From contig JAKOON010000039.1 in assembly GCA_022577435.1 (NCBI GenBank), forward strand, positions 1,770,501-1,834,500: DNA of 64,000 bases. The letters run 5' to 3'. Positions 24,401 to 36,800 of the stretch are shown here, piece by piece (positions within the stretch are counted from its first letter, which is position 1; every line of letters starts with the position of its first letter). Below the pieces are notes generated by a model. That model saw nothing but the letters and a program-made list of their open reading frames with translations. It did not search any database and was not told the DNA's origin. This DNA comes from Embiotoca jacksoni. Lineage: Eukaryota > Chordata > Actinopteri > Embiotocidae. A program made the position numbers and the translations under genes.

Positions 24401-24611
24401 CAATAAAATACTAATAAAATAATAAAGTACATCGTTATTTAACTTTTTTACTCTTACTCTCCCGAACTACAGTACATTTGTTGTAGCGCTTTGGTTGACG
24501 TTGGGTGAAACATGTCCGTCTCACCCTAAACCGAATGCCGCCGTTGCCTTCGCCTCACCAACGTGCTCCTTTCTGATCGTAATCCGAAGCTTCCTCCTCT
24601 TTCTTTCTTCA
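24401..24611 (-). other. 3'-untranslated segment between coiled-coil frame and LINE end
   Basis: About 210 bases joining the stop codon to the LINE-like terminus, GC-rich near the stop and AT-rich near the tail. No second frame or reverse transcriptase remnant is visible here. Confidence 0.45.
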
Positions 24612-25428
24612 TCAGAGCCGGCCGACCGGAGACCTCCTCTTCCCTCTTCGCCGCGCTGCCGCGACGTCGGCCATCTCCTCCTCCCGCTGCTCCGTGAGAA
24701 CGAGGTAGGACGCCTCGGTTGTCCTTAACTCCTCCTCCCAGTCGTGTTTAGCAGCCCGCTCTTCCGGATCTTCCTGAGCTTTTAGGAGCTCAATCTGCCG
24801 CTGTCGCTCGCTGCGGCTCCGAGTCGGCCTCTTCGTCAGTTTCCAGTTCTGTTTAGTTTGCCTGCGAACCCTTTGAGATCGGGTCGGCGCCTCCTCACAC
24901 AGTTCACCAGCGGAGTTGCTGTGTTGCTGCTGTAGCTTCTTGTCGGCTTCTGCTAGTTCGCCGGTCAGGTGTTCAACAACCTCGTCTGCAACAAACACTT
25001 CGTCTGCAACTTTCCTCCATTCAATAAGTTTCACTCAGCTGATCTTTGAGGGTTTGGATCTCCTCCAGTTGAGACCTGCGAGCCCGCTCCAGCTGGTCTT
25101 TGAGTTCTTGAACTGTTTGCTCAGGTTTTGTAGTAGAGTTGGTGTACCGGTCCAGGTGAGTCTCATCCTCCCAGGTCTTTCTGTTTGCTGTTAGCGGTCT
25201 GGTTTTCAACGGGTGCAGCTCGATGTGGGAGTCTGGGAGTTCGGCTTTGGGAGCAGCGTTCTCCCCCATCAGAGTACGTCTCGCTCTGCCTTCCTCGGGT
25301 TTAAAGTCGGGATCGCCTCCATAACAGAAAGTCCGGTGTTTCGTCTTCTGTATGTCGGCCTTTGCCTCCTGGGTATTCATGTTTCTCGTCTTTGTTCTAA
25401 AAACAGTTTGTTTTCGTGAGTCTTCCAT
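24612..25428 (-). pseudogene. Intronless coiled-coil protein frame, one frameshift
   Basis: This is not a family I recognise. It reads on minus from an ATG at 25428-25426 in strong Kozak context (CACGATGG) to a stop at about 24612, roughly 271 codons. One extra A within the TTT of the plus strand at 25029-25031 shifts the frame: upstream ends in KDQLSETY-stop, while the other frame continues with LIEWRKVADEVF. The first third is polar (MEDSRKQTVFRTKTRN). The middle (EQTVQELKDQLERARRSQLE) has heptad spacing typical of coiled coils. Next comes a very basic segment (RSQRVRRQTKQNWKLTKRP), then another charged helical stretch ending in RRRGKRRSPVGRL. The GTG codon ten codons upstream is unlikely to be the start. 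The frame is GC- and CpG-richer than its flanks and has no introns. A LINE-like 3' end follows on the same strand about 200 bases downstream. It could be a LINE ORF1 relic, a nonautonomous ORF1-only element, or a retrocopy of a host coiled-coil gene. Confidence 0.6.
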
Positions 25429-28400
25429 CGTGGCTTCAATATTCCAAAATACTTCCACTCTAACCTCGTGTCTCTACGTTCTGAGTTCTGGGCGCATGAC
25501 AGAATTCACTTTGGAAGGATTATTTTTTCTTTAAAAAAAAAAAAAAAAGAATCTCAACAAACCCAATATATGAAAAACAAAGTCTTTTATTTTCACATTC
25601 AAAAGCGACAGGAACCTTGAGTACATTTTTTTCAGCATCATAATCTTTTTGCTACAACAATAACAAATCTTTTATTTGCCCAACCAAAGAAAACCAAGAA
25701 AGTTTAGAGGTAAAGAAGTGTCAATTATAAGAAGTCTGATGGATTTATTAGTCATATTAACTGTAATGCAATAGAGTGAAGTTGGCATTTCTCCAGTTTG
25801 GCAGCTGTATCAAACTGTACTGGCATGGAAACTAAGCTACATACTGCTGTGGTCTGGGTCAGCAACAAAACCTGTTGTAGCCACCTAAAGAAAAATAAAT
25901 CAACATCATGTATCAGCAGCAGTGACGTGTAACTTTGCCACAGCTGTGCCGCGGTAAAGAAAGTAAACAGAGAACAGAGGCTGTTACGACTGAGATCAAA
26001 TTAGGTTGGATTGCGTGCACTTATTGTTCCCTGTGAAGCTAATTTACATCCGGTGAGGTAATGGCAGACTCCAGCACTAACAATGAAAACAACTACAGAG
26101 AGGCGATTACTAAATATACAACATCGAATAACTAAATTCATAGTACAGTCAAATGGTTTAGAAAAGTTTTGTTTTGAACTTATTGTTCTTAATTAAGAGG
26201 ATACATGCATCAGTGATTTGCCTTTCCCTATCTGGTGTGCTCATTGATTTGACTAACCTTACAATGTATGCATCAGTAGCTCCAGGCCACTTTCAAACAT
26301 TGTTTTTCACTTGTTATCCATTTTGAATAAATGCACACACAGCAATGGTTTTGTCTGAACACAGGAAAACAAAAACAGCGCTGATTATGGGGCAATTTCA
26401 CAATTTAGTAACCACTACAAACATTAACTAACTACACCCTGCGAACTGAAGCAGTGCTGCACAGTAGTAAGTGCTGCTACGCATCTGACTTTTTATGTTT
26501 CACATTTATCTTCTGTATTTTTTTTCTCCCTTCTGTTTGTGTTCTGTGCTTCTTATGTTAAGCCGTTAAGTTATTATTATTCATAACTAGCAACATGGGA
26601 GGAAATTAAGCTTAATTGGAATTTTACTGTACAATTTAACTTACTTTGTGTGTACATGACACATCTTAAGACAGCGTTGGTGTTTAGAGAGTTGATTTTA
26701 TTGTCTGTACTAAACATTTTAAAGACTAAAACCTTGATGTTTGGAATTTTAGTATGCGTTTTTTTTTAATTAATCTGATCAGTTAAGCTAATTGTATTAG
26801 ATTTTTTTTTTCTGATTGAGAATTAGTTCACAAATCCAATGACTGAAATCACACATTTAGATAAACTCAACTTCCCCACTTGGCATGGATGAAAATATTT
26901 CCTGCATTGTATTCAGAGGTGATTGTATCAAGCATAGATTGTGCAAAGACAGGCCCTCAGCCAAGCAGCAGTCTGCCTATTGAGAGCTGTGCTACCACTG
27001 TGGCATGACTCCATTAATAAATGCAATCTCAGAGATCATAACTAATCTTTGGAATTAATTAAAAATCTGGGTTTTTTTTGTTTTGTTTTTTTACATTGGT
27101 GTAATTGAGCAAGTGTGGGTCTTGGTTTCGACTGACAAAGCTAATCCCCTTTTTAAAATGAGATTGCAATTCTGCAAATCAACAAGATACTCTCCCTTTC
27201 TATTTATAATTATTTCATTATGCAGCTCCATGGGTGTTAACTAGGAAGAATTGATTGTAGCAGCTGGCGATACGGTCGACCTGATGAGGCTACTGTTGGC
27301 TTCACTCTGACGAAAATGGTTAGACTCCTGTTACCGACTGTTCTCCACCAACTCTAAACCACTTAGTCTAATTTGCTTTGCTGTTGCATTTTCGGGCAAA
27401 CATCCATAAGCAGAAACCCGTCCTTAAAACTAATCATCACCATTAGATCGCCATCGCACTGCTGCTTATTCCACTCTGCTCTGATCCGCTCCGCCTTACT
27501 GTCATTCCATATTGTCGCTGGTAACCTTAACACTCGGATAACGGCACCTCTTGCCACAACATGACATTTACCTTACCATTAATAGCAACGACAATACAAA
27601 AAAATAACTTCAGTGTTGAAACCGGAAGATCGCGCCGCCTTCCCTCTCATTCCGTTCTGACAACCTCAGATCCGGTTTGCTTTTATTAACTCGCGACAGC
27701 GCTTGATCCTCTCACCTTGGTATTTTTCTTTTGGCCCAGCCGAGCTGACACACTGACACTAACAAGCAGCGTGCCTTTGGATCCCCTCAACGCCGCTGTC
27801 TGCACTGCCATAAATGCACCTGGCTTTGATGCACGGTGCAGCAACAACAAGTCATTTAGTCGTTTTGGTTCATCGAGCAGGGCCGTTCGTTAGTTAGCCC
27901 CAGGGTAAAGCTGTCTGCAGGAGGCTGGGGGAAGAGTCGGATGGGGAGGAGGTTTGAGCGTTTCCATGAGGCTTTCAAAGAAAAAGTTGAACCCTTTTAT
28001 CAGTAGAGCCACATAAAGACAAAAACTAACAATGCAGCACATCCCTGAAAAATTCAATACAGTAAAGAAGTGTTCATTTAATGAGAAAGATAGTGGACAA
28101 ATTGCAATTCTCAATTGTTTGCTTTGAGTATTCAACTGCTTATTTACTGTACAATTAACAGCAAATTCCATCCATGCTTTGTTGTGTTCTGGAGCCTAAT
28201 TACAGCTTTTCAAATTATTATTATTATTCACCAATTTGACTGACTTTATTTCTTCCCCTTTCCCCTCAAGATGCCTTAAAAAGTATTGTCCTCGGATGAT
28301 ATCATTGTCAAAGAGCAAACTGGACCACAAAAATATGAACAAGGGCACTAGATAAACACAAGCACTGTAGAACAAATATTGGCTTTTGTTAAGAAGGTTA

Positions 28401-29929
28401 TCTGGTTTCACGCTTGTTTTCCTTTGCTGTGAAGAAGTGAAACACCGCCGTGCGAATGAAATATGATGTTATTACACCTCTCGACCAATTCTCAAACCAA
28501 AACCACATTACACTTGGATAGATATGTCACTTCCGTTGAGTGATGTTTCCTCTGCGTCTGTATTGCGGGATATTTAACCTTATTCTGCTCACCTAAAAGG
28601 ACAAACAACGTAGCAGAGATTCTAATTTATTTAAATCTGATTCAACACTGGCCTCGCTCCTTCAGATGGATGAAACGGTGCACGAGTTTTGACATCAAGG
28701 CCTTTGTGACCTTCTGACTTTGGACCATTGATTTCATCAGTGTGTGTGTGTGTGTGTGTATACGTTTTTTTAGTCTGTGTGTGCACTTTATACAATAGTA
28801 TATTTTTTGCTAATGCCTGAATATAAATTTGAGGGGTGCTCCCAACTGATTGCATTCATAATTATCAGTTTGCTCATCACAAGGAGCGCCGCACAGCATG
28901 TGCTTGAGAACAGCCCACCCCCCTGCTTTATTTGTAGAAATTTGGGAATTGCTTAATGAAATGGTGACAAAAAAAACAAAAAAAAAAATTTCAAAACTGG
29001 AATGAAACTAAAGAGTGAGATTCTTAAAGATTCCTTTAGGTCCAAAGTTGGGCTCATGCTTGTTCATAGAAACCCAAAAGAAGCAGCCGTACACTGTAAA
29101 TATGCAGTTTTAAGACCATATTTAGCCAATTACAATAAATGCAAAATATGAGAATAGATGCCAAGCGTCATTAGTTTGTTATTTTAGTCAAACAAACATG
29201 CACAATTGCGCCAGATACAAGGTTTTATCGTGTTGCTATAACACATTATATCCTGGCAGTAAATATTTTTCTCGTGTTACATTATGTGCTGTTAAAACAT
29301 GATTCTTCTAAAGCTGAAGTACGTGTGAAGTAAAACAATACCAGCGATAACGCGTTCATGTTGTTTTTCCAACAAACTGCTGGAAACAGAGTTGTTATGT
29401 CAAATCATCGGAAACAAGTGAATCAATGTAAAACTAAGGACAGACCGTGTTTTTCTGCAGTTGTGTTGAACTGACAGAAAAGGTCACACTCGTGGCACAG
29501 TTAACATTTTTGGCTGCGCCTAAACTCCGTGCTGTTGCACCTACATTTAAAAAGTCCGGCGCACCAGAGGCACTCATGTAAGGTGTAAGTATGATAGTTT
29601 GTATGGTAGGTCATTATCAGTGCTAACTGTGGCTGAACTTGATTCTCTAACTACCCACCTGTCTGTGAGGGCATGAGAACTGTGGTACAATAAAAAAAAA
29701 AAACAGTTGTAGAACAGCTGCTGTACAGCTGGTGATGTGGAAAAGAGATGCTGCACTCTCTGTTTATTTCAACATCATAATCTTTACTCCTGAAATAAAC
29801 AGTCGAGATACACAACAACGACATCAGGCCTCCGAAGGTGTTCCGGTTTCATCTCAACGCAAACAAGGCCAAAGTGTGTGCTCAGTGTCACCCGCTGCGC
29901 CAAATGAGCTGCGCGTTTCGTTTTCCCAT
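25429..29929. other. Unique AT-rich DNA, no gene seen
   Basis: An A16 run lies at about 25533-25548, just upstream of the coiled-coil frame. 25550-27350 is notably repeat-free and AT-rich. 27620-27850 is CpG-richer and complex. A (TG)n run is at 28739-28759. No exon can be supported. Confidence 0.45.
28739..28759. repeat. (TG)n microsatellite
   Basis: About ten TG units. Confidence 0.9.
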
Positions 29930-30240
29930 CACATTAACCCTTCCATTAATCACCCCGCGTCATATCTCTGCACGTGTGCGTGCGGGCGCGCGTCCTCGCG
30001 AGGCTGTGTCATCCGTGAACACAGCAGCTCTTCAGATCATTAATCAACTCAAGGCGAGCCAGCCGAGGGGCCTCCAAAATGTCAGTTGGGAGGGGAGGCG
30101 AGAGCGTGGTGCGCTCTGCGCTCCCGCGTGCTCCAACACCAGGGAGCTGATCGCAGCACATCACTCCCATTGGTCCCAGATGGTGGGGAAGAGCAGCAGG
30201 ATAGCAGGAGAAGAGAGGGTGTGTGTGTGTGTGTGTGTTG
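29930..30240. promoter_or_regulatory. Moderately CpG-rich segment
   Basis: CGTGCGGGCGCGCGTCCTCGCGAGG (about 29978-30002) and neighbouring CpGs stand out from the flanks. The 166-codon open frame crossing it continues through a (GT)n run and has no domain. A CpG-rich regulatory patch is possible. Confidence 0.25.
30218..30238. repeat. (GT)n microsatellite
   Basis: About ten GT units. Confidence 0.9.
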
Positions 30241-33200
30241 GAGGAAGCCCAGTAAGTCTTCAGGAGTTGGCTTGCAAAAACAAAACAAGTCCATTCTCAC
30301 AATGTTATGCCAAACTCGGATTAAACTTCAACTTTTAACAGCTTTGTAAACTGCTTTGAGCTGATATGAGAAAGACAGCGAGCTAGATTTCTCGCTGAGG
30401 CACTGCAGTGGCTCTCGGCTTTTATTTTGGTGCCACAAAAGGTCTGTTTGACATCGCAATACTCGCGGCGATAAGGTGACGGTAGGAGTGGAGAGTGAGA
30501 GGAACATTAGGATGAGAATAAAAGAGGACGTGTATGAAAAATAAGCCCAAGTGGAATTTACATAAGGCCGAGAACCCGTCGGTTTGAAAGTGGTAAACAC
30601 AATTTTGAATACCATTTATTCCCGAGCATGATATTGAAAATCAAATTGGGGGTGAGAAAAGTCACGGATGGGCATTTTGAGCGCCGAAATTCAATTCTCA
30701 ATTTCAGTGCAGTAGTTATCTGACAGCTGCTCGACATTTCCTGTCCAAGGGAAGACTCTGGGTACAGAGACTGAACGAATTAGGAAAAAAATACAAATAA
30801 ATGGGCAGACAAAGAAAGTTAAGTTTGAGGTTGTAGGAAAGAACAGAAGTTAGGAAGGAGCTTTCAACTGATTGAACCTGTCAAAGACACAAGCAGAAGC
30901 ACTTGTCATATCTTAAAGGAAAATTCAAGTTTCATATAATTTAGTAGTTTTAGCTATAATTCCTACATGTTATTAGTTTTTCCTCATTAAGTTAATAGGT
31001 GCAATCTAGGAACTTGCTTAAAAAGATATCCCAGGTTAACAAAGCCCAGGTTATAAAGTCTTATTCTGAAAAAGAAAAGTCACAGATGCCTCTTTCAAGT
31101 TTGCCTCGCTGTGGGATTTTTTTTGTTTGTTTAGGGATTGTGAGCAAATGTACCCATATAAAGACGTTCTATAATTATTATATTGGCAGACTGTACGTTT
31201 AAAAAGTTTGATTTTATATTCGAGAACTTAAAATGTAACTTTGAAATCACACAATCAGATGTTAAGTTATATTTACATTCAGTAAGCCAAGTAAATTCAC
31301 ATCTTCAGAGCCTTTGGAACCAATGGTCATTAGTCGTATGCTGTGCATCTGTCCTCGCTCCTTTTTGGTCCATGAAATCTAGTCGGCATCAACAAACTCA
31401 ATAGGATCGGGTGGCAAACGATTTCAAATGACAAGAGTTGGCTGTTTGCTTTGGGTTCGATGAAATGATATCCAGGGATTGAGAGGTGAGGGGAGGCGGA
31501 AGGGGGGCGTTCGCGGGAGCTTGGGGTAGAAATCAGGAGAGAATTCGGATAGAGTAGAGCCGTTTTAAATACGGAGCGTCCGAGGTGGGAGCGCGAGAGT
31601 GGATACGCAGGGGGAAGCTGTGCCGGCCGACTGCTGGCCTGAGGTGCGGCATTAAATAAGGGATAGTTACGCCGAGCAATACGCAGCTCGTCCCGTGCGA
31701 AATGACCTAAGGGGGTTTAACATGGCTGTGAATGCGAATTGCTGCACGCGTGTGTGTGTGTGTAGCCTTGTGTCAAAGCAAAGTGGGCTTTGGATACACA
31801 AGGCGTACACAAATGAAGAAAGAGAGCACGAGTGCTCAGAAGTCGGGTCCCTCCGTTCAGGAGATCGTTTGCACACGCATACCCACACACAAACACACAC
31901 ACAAACACATACCCGCACACAACGATAATGTCTTCCCACAAGAGAAGACAAGCAAACTCAGCACAGACTTGTTTTTTTTTTTCCCTTCTCCCCTCATTCA
32001 TCAGCCATGAACATCCGGGCGCGCGCACGCACGCAAACGAGCGCTCTGCCTCGTCTTTGCCCGTGTCCTTTTGCACCAGAGTCAGCCATTATCTCGCTGT
32101 GCCCTTGTTTGAGTGTGAAACATTTTCATCTGCTGTGACTCATTGCTTTGAGAGTATACCAGCTGCCGAATGCCCAAGTGTGTGATCATGGCATAAAGTG
32201 CATGGGGGCAAGCAGTGGCTGGCTGGGAAGCCTCTGCAATGCACTAATTAAGCTCCTAACTGCAGAAAAGACAACAGGGTCGAACTGCAGATGGGCTTGA
32301 GCTTATGATATGAGCTTTTCCTTCTGTCAATAATAGATACGCCTTACAAGCTCTGCTTGCCGGTTGTTTATAAAGCGATCTCTGGGCTGGAAAGGAGGTT
32401 TGGCTTGAATGATACTTGGGTCTCCGTCTGCAATTAACACTGCGTCGCCCTCGAGTGAGGCTCCCTACTGTGATGGTAGTCGCTCCGTTGGCTGACAGCA
32501 GATTTCTTTTGTTGCCAAGGGCAGCCTCCAGATGTGACTGTCTGTAATTGGGTGAATGCGAGGCTTGACATGAGCAACGAGCCCAAACATTCCCCTGGAA
32601 GAATGGAGATCAGAGTGTTGTGTTTATGCTCGTCTGGGAAGCCATTATCTGATTAAGTTCAAATGCAAACTCGCGCTGTGCTGTTTCCCGCTGGAAACAC
32701 CAAACAACAGTCTGTTTGTTCCACTGACTGATGAATTAATTTCACACTACTGTTATCAGAATCCCATATTTACCAACTGATTTTAGCGATTCTCAGCTCA
32801 AGTCAGTTGTAACTAATGAATCTGAAAACCGTCTAGAAAGAAAAATTTGTATTTCGCTTTGATTGAAAGGGTCTTTTGATTTGACTTACAAGTGCTGCAT
32901 TGTAGGTGTTTTGGGTGGGAAGTTTGAGGAAGAAGCGGTTATGCATGATGAGATTGAGGAACTCTGTGACTGAGGTGTAAATTGTTTTGTCAGTTAAATA
33001 CCTCTCAATAAAGCCGTGCTGACAACAGGACATTTTTTTTTTTTTTTTTGTCTCACTCAACCTCTGTAAGAACTTCCAACCTATCTGTGCTTGTTGAAAT
33101 CAACTTCAGTATCTAGCAACAGTACGTGTAAGTGCAGATACGATTAACAAAATCCTGTTTTCGTATGCTTTGAGGTTTTCGCTCTGAGCATGTGCTTTTG

Positions 33201-33832
33201 TTCTCTGCGGTCAGTCTTTTCACACTGCGCCGTCGATGCCCACATTTTCACGCCTAAAGATCCTTATCTTGGCTGCCTAAAATATGTTGGAGGACCTAAT
33301 CAGTCCTATTTCACCTTGTCACTTTGAAGACTAAATTTGTTCAGCTAGGGGCAGTATCCAAAGTTAACTTTCGGATCTCCAGGCTGAAAAAACAAAAAAA
33401 ACAACACCGGCCAAAATAATAAATGGCCTTTTTATGTCACGCAGACATTTGTTTCAGTACATTTCATTGAGATAACAAGGTAATACGTTGAATACGAACT
33501 TGAAAACGAGGCCAGAGGAAACTTTGAAGTACCGTGAAATTATTTTCATGTATTGATCAACTGTGATTCGCTTCCAAGCCTGAATACGACTTACGAGCGC
33601 TGTCGAAAGTATGATCAAACATAAAAGTAAATTTGAGGGTTATGTAAACCTATCGGATGCTTAATTATTTGAATCAACTTCAACCTCCTCATCAGACTCC
33701 TCACTCTGTACTGCAGTCGCCCTCGTTGTACGGACCATGAAGTCTGGCCCCACATAATAGCTACTTAATTAGCCTAACTGCAGCCAGCAGCAGAGCAAAG
33801 TGGCTGATGCTCCTTCGCCTCAGACCATCAGG

Positions 33833-33833
<1 letters not shown>
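30241..33833. other. Unique DNA with CpG-richer patch and candidate conserved block
   Basis: 31490-31720 is GC/CpG-richer (GGGGGGCGTTCGCGGGAGC, GGAGCGTCCGAGG) and may be a small island. 31870-31920 is an imperfect CA repeat. 32190-32760 is complex, repeat-free, close to 50% GC and studded with AATTA cores, which is the texture of a vertebrate conserved noncoding element. A T18-type run lies near 33032-33049. No gene is recognised. Confidence 0.35.

Positions 33834-33878
<45 letters not shown>
33834..33878. repeat. (TG)22 microsatellite
   Basis: A pure TG repeat of 45 bases, the longest uninterrupted dinucleotide run here. Confidence 0.97.
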
Positions 33879-33879
<1 letters not shown>

Positions 33880-36800
33880 TGCGCACCATTTTACTACCCG
33901 AGTGAGACCTTTTCTGGTAACGGCAACCCTGTTGGGACCAGTAGTCCTCAGACGTGTGCACAGCATGGACGGCAAAAGACACAGGCTGCACCCATGAATG
34001 AAATCATTGTCGTCTCAGCATCATTTGTATTACTTGACTATTTGGTACAAACGTTTTCCCCACCAGCGTGGCCTCCTCAGAAATACTTATTTCCATTAAC
34101 CAATGGAAAATATACCCACACTTGACACTTAATGGGAGTTATTTTGGCTCCCGATGAGGAGTGTGATTAGCTTCCTTATCACAGCACACTTATCATGATG
34201 CAAAGTTGATCAAAATATTGTAAAGAATCGGGTTACCATAAATACAGCTTCCACCCTTTCCACCGCCTTTTCGTTTCTGCTACCATTCTCCATCCAGCCC
34301 GTCGAAGCTGATATCTTATGACACTGTAAAACCCCAGTATTTGACACAAACCATTTTGGGGCCTTAACACATCTTAAATGCCCGTCAAATTTACAATGCG
34401 GAAGGTATTCACGGGCCATTCAGCCCAGAGCGAAAGGACATCAAATCAGATTCCATTTTGCGAGGCGCATTGTTAAAGGTCTGTTGAGGGGAACCAGGAA
34501 GGGAAGGGAAATGTGCATGATTTCAGATGGCACACCGTAGCTCCTTTGCACATGTGGAATATGTGTTTGTATTTCACGCTTTCATGCTGTGCATTTTGTC
34601 TTCTGTCACGCCTGTTTGAAGCAAAGCCTAAACACAGCCATGACTTGATGCATGGTGCCAGGTGTATGTGAAGCCTTATAATCCATTTTCTAACGTAATC
34701 CAGCAGAAGTGCATCACAATTGAGTGTATTGTCTATAATAATGCTAAAAAAAAAAAAAGCTTGAAAAAGAGTAACCAAAAGGAGGGAGAGGCAGGCAGAC
34801 AGACATTCCCCAACAATAAACTTGAAAATTAAAGTTACCGTCTTGTTTTATTCGGTCCATTTTGGTGAGATGGGGAAATGAATTGCATTAAAAATACATT
34901 AATTCATAGGCTATTCATCCACTGGAAGCTGTTCATTTCACCTGTTTTGTCTAATTTTAAGATTTAGATGAAAACCCCTCCCGAGGAGCCCATTTGATTT
35001 GCGGGAAAAAAGAAAAAAAGAAAAGGCCTCCGACAGTGACTCGTAAGCTAAAGAGTCTCTCTGTTGGAGGCTCCTCAGCGCTAATGATTTATGGGTGACA
35101 CGTCCAGGTCTAATTGGATCTTTGAAATACCCTTCCTCTCTGTCTGAAGAGCTTTAATGACTGGGCACCGCGGCGTTACCTTGATGTGCTGCTCCAGCTC
35201 GCCCCGTGCCATGTCTCTATGAACGCCAGTTCACAAATAAACAGAGAGACGCACCCAACTTCCTCTTATATTAGCCTATGGAGATCTTCTCGCACACACC
35301 GACATGCTCACACACACACACAGCTCTCTCTGAAGAGATGTTGCCAGGCAACAGGAAGCAGCCTCCTTTTCCCTCCTGCACCCCCTCCTTTTCTTCCTGT
35401 TATATCTGTCTTTTCTGAAGCTGCTATCGAGGGTAAAAGAAAGAGAAAGACAACAATATGGTCAAGTAAAAGCAATATTTCCCTTTCCTGGTGAATATGT
35501 GTCGCCTGGCATGCTCTGTGTCCATGTTCAGCTCATGACAACATGCATTGTGTCTCTTATTATTGTTTTGATGCCGTTTATATTGTCCTTGCTGGCCGTG
35601 TTGTGTAAAAGTGCATCTTTCTTAAACGTGCACATTTTTAAGCATGTCGTACGCTGATGTTTTTAATTTGCAAAAGTGGTTCCACCCTTTTGACATTTTT
35701 GGTACCAGCAGAGCCAATTTGCAAACACATAACTGAGCCTCACAACTTCAGCCCAAAATTTCACATTTGTCCTTGTGGTCTGGCACAGCTCAATGGGCTC
35801 TTGACTCGCAGCCATCAACATAAAACCCTCCTCACACATGAATAGACGAATGCATCGCTCACTGGGCTGTCAGCGGTCCTGAATTCAGATTTTTAAACAT
35901 GGAAAAATATGACAACTGTTTGGGGAAAAAGTCCAATTTCCCACCCAGACTGTCCACAAAATGGAGTTTCAAAATATGATTTTGTTGTTGGAGATTAGTT
36001 GACTCGTACACGGGGTCCTTGGGTCAGCATCACAAACAGGTGTAACTTACACACCTAACAAAGTGTCCCAAAGAGAGGCCGGGTGACAAAACAGTGTTGT
36101 CCTCAGTAAATGCTGTGATGAAGCTCGTTATCAACTGGACGGGTTAATCATCGTTTTTGCAATCCACTGAGTGTGTTCACACTACAGCTGTGGGGAAAGT
36201 TGCCTAAGTGGTGGAATAATCTAGTAAGATAGAAGACTGCAATAGAAGAAGTACCACGAGTTATTGTAACCAGCAGACGTTAAGTAGAGTAGATCAGTAG
36301 AGTTTTCTTTTAAACCAGGTGGCCAGTTATTGTTCATTTATTCTGGGTGTCATTTTTTTTGTACCCCCCTTTATGTCCATATTTGGATCCTGCAGAAAGT
36401 ATGACTTAAGTTTTTCCAATAACCTGACTGGTCAGAAATGCAGCTCTTCTTTTGAACTGAACTTGTTCCAGAGAACGTTTTCAGTATGGTTCTGTTTAGA
36501 ATTGATTTATCCTTGTGATTTGATAACTTTATAGTCCTCAGCCCTCCTACTGGATTTAAAGACCCTGAAAACATGTTTTCTGTATCAGAAGTGACAGTGA
36601 CAGATTTATGTCTGTGCTATTGATGCATGAAAGCCTGGGGTGACATGTCTCTTTGCATTGGAATTCAGTATCATTTTCATCCAGGCATATTGACATTTAG
36701 TTTGGTTTTTAATTTGGATTAATATCTGGGAATATTCAGTTTCATGGAGGAATACCTAACTGGCCATTTGAAGAAAAGTCTTGGAACAAGCAGCAGCTTA

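Noticed and set aside
29838..30338. 166-codon plus-strand frame
   Set aside because: It crosses CpG-rich DNA and a (GT)n repeat; open frames are expected there, and no domain is visible.
33834..33878. Cys-Val-rich and Thr-His-rich peptides over dinucleotide repeats
   Set aside because: They are translations of (TG)n/(CA)n microsatellites, here and at 1235, 18805, 39518, 39768 and 44515.
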